Shown: positions 9,301 to 17,683 of the stretch, piece by piece
Position numbering within the stretch: position 1 is the stretch's first letter
Layout: the number at the start of each line of letters is the position of its first letter
Source: Chitinophaga sancti
GTDB taxonomy: Bacteria; Bacteroidota; Bacteroidia; Chitinophagales; Chitinophagaceae
Assembly: GCF_034087045.1 (NCBI RefSeq)
Contig: NZ_CP139247.1
Location: 1,921,001 to 1,985,000, forward strand
Reading direction: 5' to 3'
DNA length: 64,000 nt
Notes under the pieces: model-generated
What the model saw: only the letters and a program-made list of their open reading frames with translations
The model's database searches: none
Told to the model about the DNA's origin: nothing
Made by a program: the position numbers and the translations under genes

Positions 9301-9344
9301 AAGAAAGAAGCCGTCTTATAAATAAATGAGACGGTTTCTTTCTT
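9301..9344. terminator. Long inverted repeat, likely bidirectional terminator
   Basis: Arms at 9301-9319 and 9326-9344 are nearly perfect complements (AAGAAAGAAGCCGTCT pairs with AGACGGTTTCTTTCTT) around a short AT loop. The A/T-rich outer stem gives a T-rich end on either strand. It is followed at once by repeat copy 1. Confidence 0.55.
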
Positions 9345-9347
9345 ATG

Positions 9348-9376
9348 ACAGGGAAGGAGACAGATGTCGAACTATT
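9348..9376. repeat. 29-bp repeat, copy 1, tRNA T-arm-like
   Basis: Matches 11553-11581 at 27 of 29 positions in the same orientation. It contains GTCGAAC, the sequence seen at the T-loop of the minus-strand tRNA-Glu genes in this window, and like those genes it sits just after a hairpin. It is too degenerate to fold as a tRNA. Confidence 0.7.
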
Positions 9377-9388
9377 ACATGCAGGATT

Positions 9389-9820
9389 TTAATTTGATAC
9401 GATCATTATTGAATTATTATTTAATTGATATTTAATTTTTTGTGAGGTTTTTTGTTTTCTTCCTATATTGCATGGATGTTTGGGCTTGATAATTACCAAT
9501 ATCCCACGAAGGACAGAAAATTCCATAATTTTCTGTAGTTCTATTCTTCGAATATAACCGTAACCGCCACTTGCATTACAGATCAATTTTGCGGCATGTT
9601 CGCAACGACCCACATTCATAGGCGCTTTTAATATAATAATGTCGCGTCCGTCAGGGTCAATCGCATTCACTGGATTGTTTGCTACATAACTATAAGATGA
9701 TACCCCATAGTATTTGGCAGCGTGCGGATCCTTATTCATCCATCTTGCTATAGTAGGATCATACATACGTGCTCCAAAATCATATGATTTCAATCCCGTA
9801 CCATCTGCAAATTCCTCACT
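9389..9820 (-). pseudogene. RHS-repeat core and toxin-like tail, 5'-truncated remnant
   Basis: The frame encodes the end of an RHS core (EFADGTGLKSYDFGARMYDP, then DPDGRD), the conserved junction before a variable toxin tail in RHS/YD-repeat proteins. Two stop codons (TAA TAA) lie immediately upstream at 9821-9826, so the roughly thousand-residue shell that should precede the core is absent. The tail starts like a known type (GRDIIILKAPMNVGRCEHAA) and then becomes unlike it, suggesting a frameshift or decay. There is no proper start codon; a TTG at 9793 is the only candidate. It lies just inside repeat copy 1 and is best read as a dead toxin end. Confidence 0.8.
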
Positions 9821-9891
9821 TTATTACGCAAATCTAATGCGTGCTCCTCCATTACCTTCAATAAAATTTTTGTTAACTAAAATTATTCAAA

Positions 9892-11469
9892 ATGGTTTTT
9901 GCAACTTTCGCTGTTTTAAGCGTAACTCCTGGCGCGACGACAGGTGAGCAAGCCTCTCTTTTGGGTTATCATAATTCTGGTGATGATGGAGGCGGTGAAT
10001 TTTATTGGGATAGCAGCTCCACAGAAACTGCCAATGGAGGCACTATTATAGCTGTAACCGGCGTAAGTACAGGTAGGTGGAAAAGGGTTATTACTGGACC
10101 GTTAAATGTTCGTTGGTTTGGTGCTTGGGGATATACAGATACCAATAATCCCCAGGATGACACAGTTGCGATTTCGAATACCATCAATGCAGTTCCTGTA
10201 AGTGAAACAGGCTCAATTATGTTTCCTACTGGTACGTATTATATTTCTGCAATAGAACTAGGCAACAGGTTAATAACAATCGATGGACAAGGTTCTTCAC
10301 TGGTATGTATTGGGAATGCTGATGCAGCCATTAACATTATAAATACAGTAGATATTCATGATTTGAATATTTCTAAAAAGAATGCATCGGTTACGACAGC
10401 AACTGTCTTCAGAATTTCAGGTATTCGTCATAAGTTTCGTAACATACAGACGGGCAGCACCTTTGCTATTGTATTTGATTGTTACGATATGAAGGAAAGT
10501 CACTTTAATATGATTCGTGTGGATAATGATATTACAGGATATACTGGTAATATTTTCAGTTTTTCCTATTGTGTAAATAATACCATTTCACAATCAATGT
10601 TAGGTTATTGCGACAATGCATTTTATTTTTCCTCCACTCCTCATCCTACAGCGGGTTATAAGTCTGAAGGTATTCTGATTACTGAATGTATCACTGTGTA
10701 TGCCAATGCAGCTGTCAATATTCTCACAGGGACACAGATCTCCCTTATAGGTAATGTCTTTGATTTTTGCCGCACTTATGGAATTTTTCAGTCAAATGGG
10801 CAAAACTTGGTGGCCCATGGTAACTGGATTGCTGCACGGGGAGTAAATGGATTCATTGGCATCGGCGGAACTGTTAATCTGACAGGTGCTTCTATAGTAG
10901 GGAATCAGGTTCAGGCAGGTGCGACTGTTGTTTCCGGTAATGCATTTTCTTTTTCCGGCAAAAATATTATTGTATCAGGTAATTATTATATCGACCTAAA
11001 TGGAGGTCTGGTAACAGATTCATCTTCCCAGGTCTTCGGTAATACTTTTTCTGGATCGGCGACAGGCATTACCAATGTTTCCGGTACTACTATTGCATTG
11101 GGCAATCATCGTACGATTGGTTATGGTCTCCCCTCCGGAGCAAGTGCGGGAACTGCTTATTCTGATTGTGGATTTACAGCTGTCAATGATGTTAATGCTT
11201 CATATAGGGCAGGTGTCAAATATGTCAGGGGGAATTACTCTGATCAATTAGGGCAGCGTTTTTATGTATCCGCAGGTGCTGGTGTCGAAAAAGATGTATT
11301 CATCCTGAATGAAAACATGGATGTTGGTATTCCTGATCAGGGGTATAATAAAGGGAAATTCATATTAGGTAATTACTTCTTTTGGGTAGATGCAAATGGA
11401 AGATTAAGAATAAAAAATGGAAGACCAACATCGGATACAGATGGAACAGTAGTTGGCACGCAGGTTTAA
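9892..11469 (+). CDS. Tailspike/pectate-lyase-like right-handed beta-helix protein
   Basis: A 525-aa protein without a signal peptide. The N-terminal segment (GYHNSGDDGGGEFYWDSSST, then TGRWKRVITGPLNVRWFGA) is the lead-in found in phage tailspike and pectate-lyase-superfamily proteins. Repeating Asn/Gly/Val-rich coils follow (VNNTISQSMLGYCDNAFYFS and similar), as expected of a parallel beta-helix. The C terminus (WVDANGRLRIKNGRPTSDTDG) resembles a trimerisation or attachment cap. Such proteins bind or cleave polysaccharide. No phage genes accompany it and no catalytic residues could be assigned. It lies between the two 29-bp repeats, next to the RHS remnant, in AT-richer DNA, so transfer is likely. 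Confidence 0.75.
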   Translation: MVFATFAVLSVTPGATTGEQASLLGYHNSGDDGGGEFYWDSSSTETANGGTIIAVTGVSTGRWKRVITGPLNVRWFGAWGYTDTNNPQDDTVAISNTINAVPVSETGSIMFPTGTYYISAIELGNRLITIDGQGSSLVCIGNADAAINIINTVDIHDLNISKKNASVTTATVFRISGIRHKFRNIQTGSTFAIVFDCYDMKESHFNMIRVDNDITGYTGNIFSFSYCVNNTISQSMLGYCDNAFYFSSTPHPTAGYKSEGILITECITVYANAAVNILTGTQISLIGNVFDFCRTYGIFQSNGQNLVAHGNWIAARGVNGFIGIGGTVNLTGASIVGNQVQAGATVVSGNAFSFSGKNIIVSGNYYIDLNGGLVTDSSSQVFGNTFSGSATGITNVSGTTIALGNHRTIGYGLPSGASAGTAYSDCGFTAVNDVNASYRAGVKYVRGNYSDQLGQRFYVSAGAGVEKDVFILNENMDVGIPDQGYNKGKFILGNYFFWVDANGRLRIKNGRPTSDTDGTVVGTQV

Positions 11470-11517
11470 TCCGGAAATTTTGTCTAGGCTCGGTGAGCAT
11501 AATGTGTATTATAATGG

Positions 11518-11545
11518 AAAAGGAACATCATTTGATGTTCTTTTT
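11518..11545. terminator. Hairpin terminator
   Basis: AAAAGGAACATCA and TGATGTTCTTTTT form a 13-base stem with one mismatch and a 2-base loop, ending in a T run on the plus strand. It can end transcription of the beta-helix gene. Its sequence closely resembles the terminator of tRNA-Glu at 15601-15628. Confidence 0.7.
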
Positions 11546-11552
11546 CTATCGT

Positions 11553-11581
11553 ACAGGGAAGGAGACGGAAGTCGAACTATT
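11553..11581. repeat. 29-bp repeat, copy 2, tRNA T-arm-like
   Basis: Second copy of the 9348-9376 repeat (27 of 29 identical), again just after a hairpin. Together the two copies bracket the RHS remnant and the beta-helix gene. Confidence 0.7.
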
Positions 11582-11704
11582 GGATATGCGATTTCAGGAT
11601 TATTTATAATAGATGAGCGAACATGACATGGAAATTTTATTTAACGATATTTGGCATCAATATTTTTCATGGCTTTATATTATTAACACCCTCAATCAGG
11701 TAAC

Positions 11705-13948
11705 ATGGCAAACTTCGGGAAACAGATGCTGAACATTTTAGGAGAGATTAAAGGAACAGGCTCCTTTGTAAGTAGTGGAGTTCTGCCTTTCCTCTTCCCT
11801 GGTTTACAGGTCCGGGGCATGGATGAAATCGGGTTTCCTATCAATGCTACCCAAATTAAAACGTTGATCAAAATAGCACACCAGGCGCCATTCGGTAAGG
11901 GAAGCAAGACGGTGCTCGACAAAGCTGTGAGAAGTGTCTGGGAAATCGATGCAGACCAAATAAAATTTGTTAATAAAAAATGGGGAGGGTTTGTAGACGG
12001 GATTGTGAGACAAATTACGCCTTCTATGGGGCTTGACGGGCTTTCAGTTTCTGCAAACCTGTACAAGTTGCTGATATATCAGAAAGGGGACTTCTTTCTA
12101 CCTCATAAAGATTCTGAGAAGGAGCCGGGGATGTTCGGTACGCTGATTATAGGTTTGCCTTCCAAGCATACAGGTGGTGAGTTAGTTGTAAAATTTGACG
12201 GATGTATTGAAACTATTGACTTTTCTGCCCCGGTCAACTCGTATCAAATTCCATTTGCGGCCTTTTATGCTGATTGTGAGCATGAGATCAGGCCCATCAC
12301 ATCTGGTTACCGGGTTTGCCTGGTATATAACCTTGTTCAGATTAAGGGGAATAAGAAGATCCAGCCACAACAACTACATGATCAGGTAAAGAAATTGGCT
12401 GCACTTTTGAAGGCCAGTGAAGAAGAAAGGGATATTCCCAAAATTGTGCTATTAGGGCACCAGTATACCCCTTCCAATTTCACTATGAATGCTTTGAAAT
12501 TAAACGACAGGCATAAGGCAGAGGCACTTATCCGGGCAGCGGAGCTGGCAGGGTTTTATACAAAGCTGGGCTTGGTTACTTCCTATCAAGTGGGAGAGCT
12601 AACGGAAGATGATACCAAGCAATCGTCTTCAGGTCGTAGCTATAGAAGACCTCATCGTTATTATGAGGAGTATGACGATGAGAGTCTGACAGAAAATGGA
12701 ATAATAGGAGAGGTGTATGATGAAAATGTTTCCATCGAGCATTGGATGAAAGGAGGTATACCCCCGTTGCGAAATATCCAGTTTGATGAAATGGACCTTA
12801 TATCAGCTATAACCCTTAATGAGGGAGAGCCGATACAAAAAGCCGCTGAAGGATATACTGGCAATGCAGGTATGGAAATGCAATATTGGTATCACTACGG
12901 CGCTGTTTTCCTGTGGCCTCGTAAGTACCATTATGACATGGTGATCAACCTTGATGCGAATAATAAGCTGGAATGGATCGACTATTATAACCAGGATTGG
13001 AAAATCCTCACAATGGAAGATATTGCCCTTACAAAAAAACTGGTAGAAGCTGGGATACCGGTAAATCACCTGAAAGGGAAAACCGATTATAGTCCATTAG
13101 CAGACTGGCTGATAAACTTGAATGATGAGAAGTATCTATTGAAGAAAGGCTCGAAATTTTTGACAGACCATTTTGTTCGGATCGCCGTTGACAAATGGAT
13201 AAAGCTGGTTGAACATTATCCAATAGATCAATTTGAAAATATTTTCTTAACCGCCGGCAATAAAAAAGAAGTGCCTGTTATCAAACATCTGTTAGGCATC
13301 TTCAATGATTTGTTGGAGAATAGCTCCCTTTCAGTAAAGGCATTTGTGGAACAACAAGCCTCGTGCATACCTGACTATCTGGAAAATCTGAAATTGACTG
13401 CAGAAAATGAGAAGGGGGCCGTTAGAGAAATTTTACGAAGCCTTTTGCAAGTAGACGAGAAGAAAGTGATCAAAGAAAAAAATTGGCCGAAGAAGATAAC
13501 AGGAGCCCTTACAAAGAAACTAACGCGAGAATACGTAAATGACATCCTGATAGTTGAAATACTGGGTTCCGGGAATGAGTCAGATCTTGCTATGCAGTTA
13601 TTATCAGTTTGCATAAGGGATCTCCAACGCAGGGTGCTGGATAAACCTAAGGCTCCCATTAGCTGGTCAAGACCTGTGCCTAAAAAATCTGGTATCTATG
13701 GATATATTTGGGATATCCTGGCAGATTTTCTTAAATCTGATACACTACAGATTTTTGATTATCAAGCTATACTGGAAAAGCGGAATGAAATGGAGTGTGC
13801 TATCAGAGATGTTGTAATTGACATTAAAATGGAAACCATCAGGAAAGGGTCCCCTCATACGCTTAGGCTGACTAAAACGCAATATGCGTATGAAAGAGAG
13901 TTGGCTAAGTGGAAAGAAGATGTAGGATTATTAGAAAAGTTGAAATAG
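11705..13948 (+). CDS. Large 2OG-Fe(II) oxygenase family protein
   Basis: The N-terminal 210 residues hold a prolyl-4-hydroxylase-type double-stranded beta-helix. Iron ligands are visible as His134 and Asp136 (FFLPHKDSEKE) and His193 (DCEHEIRPI), with Arg203 (GYRVCLVYNL) placed to bind 2-oxoglutarate. About 540 further residues have no recognised domain; they include an acidic and Tyr-rich stretch (RRPHRYYEEYDDES) and look mostly alpha-helical. The protein should be cytoplasmic, as no signal is present. The substrate is unknown. The 747-aa length is far above that of a simple hydroxylase. The gene stands alone within the AT-richer accessory segment. Confidence 0.8.
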   Translation: MANFGKQMLNILGEIKGTGSFVSSGVLPFLFPGLQVRGMDEIGFPINATQIKTLIKIAHQAPFGKGSKTVLDKAVRSVWEIDADQIKFVNKKWGGFVDGIVRQITPSMGLDGLSVSANLYKLLIYQKGDFFLPHKDSEKEPGMFGTLIIGLPSKHTGGELVVKFDGCIETIDFSAPVNSYQIPFAAFYADCEHEIRPITSGYRVCLVYNLVQIKGNKKIQPQQLHDQVKKLAALLKASEEERDIPKIVLLGHQYTPSNFTMNALKLNDRHKAEALIRAAELAGFYTKLGLVTSYQVGELTEDDTKQSSSGRSYRRPHRYYEEYDDESLTENGIIGEVYDENVSIEHWMKGGIPPLRNIQFDEMDLISAITLNEGEPIQKAAEGYTGNAGMEMQYWYHYGAVFLWPRKYHYDMVINLDANNKLEWIDYYNQDWKILTMEDIALTKKLVEAGIPVNHLKGKTDYSPLADWLINLNDEKYLLKKGSKFLTDHFVRIAVDKWIKLVEHYPIDQFENIFLTAGNKKEVPVIKHLLGIFNDLLENSSLSVKAFVEQQASCIPDYLENLKLTAENEKGAVREILRSLLQVDEKKVIKEKNWPKKITGALTKKLTREYVNDILIVEILGSGNESDLAMQLLSVCIRDLQRRVLDKPKAPISWSRPVPKKSGIYGYIWDILADFLKSDTLQIFDYQAILEKRNEMECAIRDVVIDIKMETIRKGSPHTLRLTKTQYAYERELAKWKEDVGLLEKLK

Positions 13949-14066
13949 AGACTGTTTGAGGCCTAACTTTTACCATGCAAATTTTAAGGCAACATATATG
14001 TATTAGATAACATTATTTTGTAATTGGGTATATTTTATTACAATTTCATAGTTAAAATGAGCTTGT

Positions 14067-14098
14067 TTTGTTACATTGATTTATGTTTTTTACCTTTG
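14067..14098 (+). promoter_or_regulatory. Promoter of the DUF4143 ATPase gene
   Basis: TTTG (14067-14070), a 20-base spacer and TACCTTTG (14091-14098) match the Bacteroidota promoter consensus. The ATG follows 17 bases later at 14116. Confidence 0.7.
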
Positions 14099-14115
14099 TT
14101 ATATAACAAAATAGT

Positions 14116-15471
14116 ATGGCATTTAAAAGACATGTTGAAAAATATCTTCACATTTGGAAAACTAATTCTTCTCGAAAGCCACTGATTGTCAGAGGTGCCA
14201 GACAGGTCGGGAAGACAACATTAGTAAATGATTTTTCCAGTTCTTATGCCCATTTTATTTCCTTGAATCTTGAAAAAGGAACAGATAGAAAGTATTTTGA
14301 GGATTTTGATGATGTAAAAGCCATTTGTGAATCATTATTCCTAACCTACAATATACCCTTAGCGGAAGTTGGTAATACATTATTATTTATAGATGAAATA
14401 CAGGAATGCCCCAAAGCAATTCAATTACTACGCTTCTTTTATGAAGAAGTTCCAACTTTACATATTATCAGCGCCGGTTCTCTTTTGGAATTTGCTATTC
14501 AAAAAGTAAAAAGTTTTCCAGTTGGACGGGTTGAATTTCTGTATCTCCATCCAATGAACTTCGAGGAATATCTGGAAGCAATTGGTAGGGGGGACTTAAT
14601 CGAGCAGTTGAAAACACTTCCGGTTAGGCCTGTTGCTCATCAATTATTGATGGATATTTTTCATCGCTACGCGATTATAGGAGGAATGCCGGAAATCATT
14701 AAAACGGATATTGAGAAAAACAACCTTGCAGATCTTACCAGGATATATGAGAGTATATGGGGAACATATAAAAATGATGTTGAAAAATATACTACGAATG
14801 AAACAGAAAGAAAAATAATTAAACATATTATGGATACGGCTCCGCTGTATTTAGACGAGCGTGTTAAATTTCAGGGTTTTGGTAATTCCTCTTATAGATC
14901 AAGGGAGGTAGGAGAGGCATTTAGGACGCTTGAAGACGCGAAGATAATTCGATTAATTTATCCAACTACCGATTTACAACCTCCTCCAAGGGCTGATTTA
15001 AAAAAATCACCAAGATTTCAAATACTGGATACAGGCCTTGTAAACTATACGTTGTCTATTCAAGCGCAAATGTTAAGCATGAGCGATTTGAGTAATACTT
15101 ATAAGGGGGCAGTGATTCCTCATTTGATTACCCAAGAAGTTATTTCAATGAGCGAAATCTCTCCTAACAATCCGCATTTTTGGGTAAGAGAGAAATCACA
15201 ATCCAATGCAGAAGTCGATTTAGTACAGGTAAATGGAGAATATTTAATTCCTATAGAAATAAAGTCGGGCAGTACGGGTACGCTTAGATCACTTCATCAG
15301 TTCATTGATGCAGCAGATCATGCTTATGCGGTTAGAATTTACGGAGGTACATTTTCTTTAGAGAGAGCCATTACACCGGGTAAAAAACCTTATTTATTGA
15401 TGAATATACCTTATTACCTGGGAACACAATTACATGGATATTTGAATTGGTTATTACAACAAAAAATTTGA
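14116..15471 (+). CDS. AAA ATPase with DUF4143 domain
   Basis: A 451-aa P-loop ATPase with Walker A at residues 27-35 (GARQVGKTT), Walker B LLFIDE (Asp94, Glu95), and the C-terminal DUF4143 region with a nuclease-like ...NAEVDLV...IEIKSG motif (about residues 370-390), a pattern seen in restriction-fold enzymes. Such proteins are widespread, horizontally mobile and of uncertain function. It has its own promoter and lies between the oxygenase gene and the tRNA-Glu terminator, at the right edge of the accessory segment. Codon use is AT-rich compared with the genes after the tRNA. Confidence 0.88.
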   Translation: MAFKRHVEKYLHIWKTNSSRKPLIVRGARQVGKTTLVNDFSSSYAHFISLNLEKGTDRKYFEDFDDVKAICESLFLTYNIPLAEVGNTLLFIDEIQECPKAIQLLRFFYEEVPTLHIISAGSLLEFAIQKVKSFPVGRVEFLYLHPMNFEEYLEAIGRGDLIEQLKTLPVRPVAHQLLMDIFHRYAIIGGMPEIIKTDIEKNNLADLTRIYESIWGTYKNDVEKYTTNETERKIIKHIMDTAPLYLDERVKFQGFGNSSYRSREVGEAFRTLEDAKIIRLIYPTTDLQPPPRADLKKSPRFQILDTGLVNYTLSIQAQMLSMSDLSNTYKGAVIPHLITQEVISMSEISPNNPHFWVREKSQSNAEVDLVQVNGEYLIPIEIKSGSTGTLRSLHQFIDAADHAYAVRIYGGTFSLERAITPGKKPYLLMNIPYYLGTQLHGYLNWLLQQKI

Positions 15472-15600
15472 AAAGAGAATTAGGTTGCACATCATTCAGG
15501 GATGAAGCATTGATTGTTCATAAAAAGGCTAAATGGATTTGTTAACAAGTGCTTTAGATCGAGAGATATATCGGTCCAGAAAAAGGATTTGCCTAAAACA

Positions 15601-15628
15601 AAAAGGAACATCTGATGATGTTCCTTTT
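15601..15628 (-). terminator. Terminator of tRNA-Glu (first copy)
   Basis: A perfect 12-base stem (AAAAGGAACATC with GATGTTCCTTTT, loop TGAT) lies six bases beyond the 3' end of the minus-strand tRNA and gives a T-rich end on that strand. Confidence 0.8.
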
Positions 15629-15633
15629 CTTCG

Positions 15634-15705
15634 TACCGCGTACGGGAGTCGAACCCGTCATTCCTCCGTGAAAGGGAGGCGTCTTAGCCGATTGACCAAC
15701 GCGGC
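15634..15705 (-). tRNA. tRNA-Glu (anticodon TTC)
   Basis: The minus strand folds as a tRNA: acceptor GCCGCGT pairs with ACGCGGT, the anticodon stem CCTCC/GGAGG encloses loop CTTTCAC with anticodon TTC, and the T-arm is CGGGTTCGACTCCCG. CCA is not encoded. The sequence is identical to the gene at 30223-30294. It forms the right border of the accessory segment. Confidence 0.95.
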
Positions 15706-15797
15706 ATTTCGCGATTGGGATTGCAAAGGTAATCAATTATTGAATATTTCAAAATTTATTTAAAAAAAGTCGGGCGTATTTTCGCATTTTCACGTTT

Positions 15798-17594
15798 ATG
15801 ATGCATTCACGTAAGGATAGGCTGTTCGATGCCGTAGATTATCAACTCGAAAAATTTCCTAAGGAAGACATGCTGGCCGCCAAGGTGAATGGCACCTGGA
15901 CTCGCTACAGCACTGCTTTTGTAAGAGAAATCGCTGATAAATTCAGTGCCGGGTTACTGCAACTGGGCGTTAGTGGCAATGATGGTTCTGCTGCCGGAGC
16001 CGACAAAATTGCCATTATCAGCTCGAACCGACCAGAATGGATCTTTACCGATCTGGCCGTGCAGCAAACAGGAGCGATACTTGTACCGCTCTATCCCACC
16101 ACCAGCACGCTGGAACTGGAATTTATCCTAAATGATGCCGAAGTGAAGTACATTTTCATTGGCAACCAGGAATTGTATGATAAGATCAACAGCATTCGAC
16201 CGCAATTGTCGTTTCTGAAAGGGATCTATACGTTAGACGAAGTGCCTGATGCATCACATTGGTCGGCCGTCACAGATATGGCCACGCCTGAACTGCTGCA
16301 AAAAGTGCAGGAAGTGAAAGCAGGCATATCGCCCCAACAACTGGCTACTATCATCTATACATCAGGTACCACCGGTACACCAAAAGGTGTGATGCTGAGT
16401 CATCACAATATTGTGAGTGATGCCTTTATGGGCAAGGTCTCGTTCCCTTTTTATGACGATCCTGCTAAAAAAGCACTGAGCTTCCTTCCGCTGAACCATA
16501 TTTTCGAGAAATGCGTCACCTATATTTACTTCTACAGTGGCACCAGCATTTACTACGCTGAAAGTCTGGATACCATCGCTGACAACCTGCGGGAAATACA
16601 ACCGGACGGATTTACTACCGTACCGCGCCTTCTGGAAAAGGTATATGATAAGATCCTCGCTACCGGTAATAGATTGACCGGTATCAAAAAAACTTTATTC
16701 TTCTGGGCGGTGAACCTGGCTACCCGCTATGACAATGTCAAAAGTGGCGGCGCCTGGTACAACCTGCAACTCGCACTAGCTGATAAACTCATTTTTAGTA
16801 AATGGAGAGCTGCCCTGGGTGGTAAGATAGATTTCATCGTGACGGGTGGCGCTGCCTGCCAGGAAAAGCTGCTACGCATCTTCTGGGCGGCTAAAATACC
16901 CGTTTACGAAGGTTACGGACCTACCGAGAATAGTCCCGTGATCAGCGTAAATACCCGTAAAGAGGTCAGATTTGGTACAGTAGGTCCCGTTTTGGAAGGT
17001 CTTAGTGTGAAACTGGCAGAAGATGGGGAAATCTGCGTGAAAGGTGATTCTGTGATGGTGGGTTACTATAAAAGACCTGACCTGACCGCAGAGGTGGTAA
17101 AAGATGGCTGGTTACTGACCGGCGATATCGGTATACTTCAGGAAGGGAAATACCTGAAGATCACCGATCGTAAAAAAGAACTGTTCAAGACAAGCGGGGG
17201 TAAATATGTGGCCCCTCAGCCGATAGAAAATAAATGTAAGGAAGATCCCTTCATCGAGCAGATGATGGTGATAGGGGCAGACAGGAAGTTTGTGAGTGCC
17301 CTCATTGTGCCGGCATTTCCATACTTAAAGCAATGGATGCAGCAGCAGGGGATCAATTTTACCACCCATGAAGCGGCCATTAAGGAGCCTAAAGTGTTAG
17401 AAAAATACAATGAGGTGATAGAAGGGTATAATTCGAGGTTTAACCATGTGGAGCAGGTGAGAAAGTTTGCACTGTTGCCTGATGAGTGGAGCGTGGAAGG
17501 AGGGGAGATGACGCCCAAAATGAGTTTGAAGAGAAAAGTGGTGTTGGAAAAGTACAAAGAGGTGATAGAAGAGATCTATAATGTACAAAAGTAA
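15798..17594 (+). CDS. AMP-dependent long-chain fatty acid-CoA ligase
   Basis: Adenylate-forming enzyme of 598 aa that activates a fatty acid with ATP and CoA. The phosphate-binding motif TIIYTSGTTGTPKG is near residue 188, the substrate motif GYGPTENSPVI near 371, and the C-terminal hinge LLTGDIG...ITDRKKELFKTSGG near 440-470. The order and length fit FadD-like AMP-forming ligases of the AMP-binding family; the lipid chain length it uses cannot be told. The start is one of two adjacent ATGs. TATTTTCG, a 7-of-8 match to the -7 consensus, lies about 16 bases upstream. It is monocistronic. Confidence 0.9.
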   Translation: MMHSRKDRLFDAVDYQLEKFPKEDMLAAKVNGTWTRYSTAFVREIADKFSAGLLQLGVSGNDGSAAGADKIAIISSNRPEWIFTDLAVQQTGAILVPLYPTTSTLELEFILNDAEVKYIFIGNQELYDKINSIRPQLSFLKGIYTLDEVPDASHWSAVTDMATPELLQKVQEVKAGISPQQLATIIYTSGTTGTPKGVMLSHHNIVSDAFMGKVSFPFYDDPAKKALSFLPLNHIFEKCVTYIYFYSGTSIYYAESLDTIADNLREIQPDGFTTVPRLLEKVYDKILATGNRLTGIKKTLFFWAVNLATRYDNVKSGGAWYNLQLALADKLIFSKWRAALGGKIDFIVTGGAACQEKLLRIFWAAKIPVYEGYGPTENSPVISVNTRKEVRFGTVGPVLEGLSVKLAEDGEICVKGDSVMVGYYKRPDLTAEVVKDGWLLTGDIGILQEGKYLKITDRKKELFKTSGGKYVAPQPIENKCKEDPFIEQMMVIGADRKFVSALIVPAFPYLKQWMQQQGINFTTHEAAIKEPKVLEKYNEVIEGYNSRFNHVEQVRKFALLPDEWSVEGGEMTPKMSLKRKVVLEKYKEVIEEIYNVQK

Positions 17595-17638
17595 ATAAGA
17601 AGAGATTGGGTGGTGTGCAAAGAAACGAATTAATAAAT

Positions 17639-17667
17639 GGGCCGGCTGTCTGAAGGCCGGCCCTGGT
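17639..17667. terminator. Bidirectional terminator
   Basis: A GGGCCGGC/GCCGGCCC stem (17639-17646 and 17656-17663), followed by TGGTTTT, sits between two converging genes. Confidence 0.75.
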
Positions 17668-17683
17668 TTTGATCCTATTACTA

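Noticed and set aside
9348..9376. Complete tRNA gene
   Set aside because: Only a T-arm-like segment is present; no acceptor, D-arm or anticodon stem could be paired.
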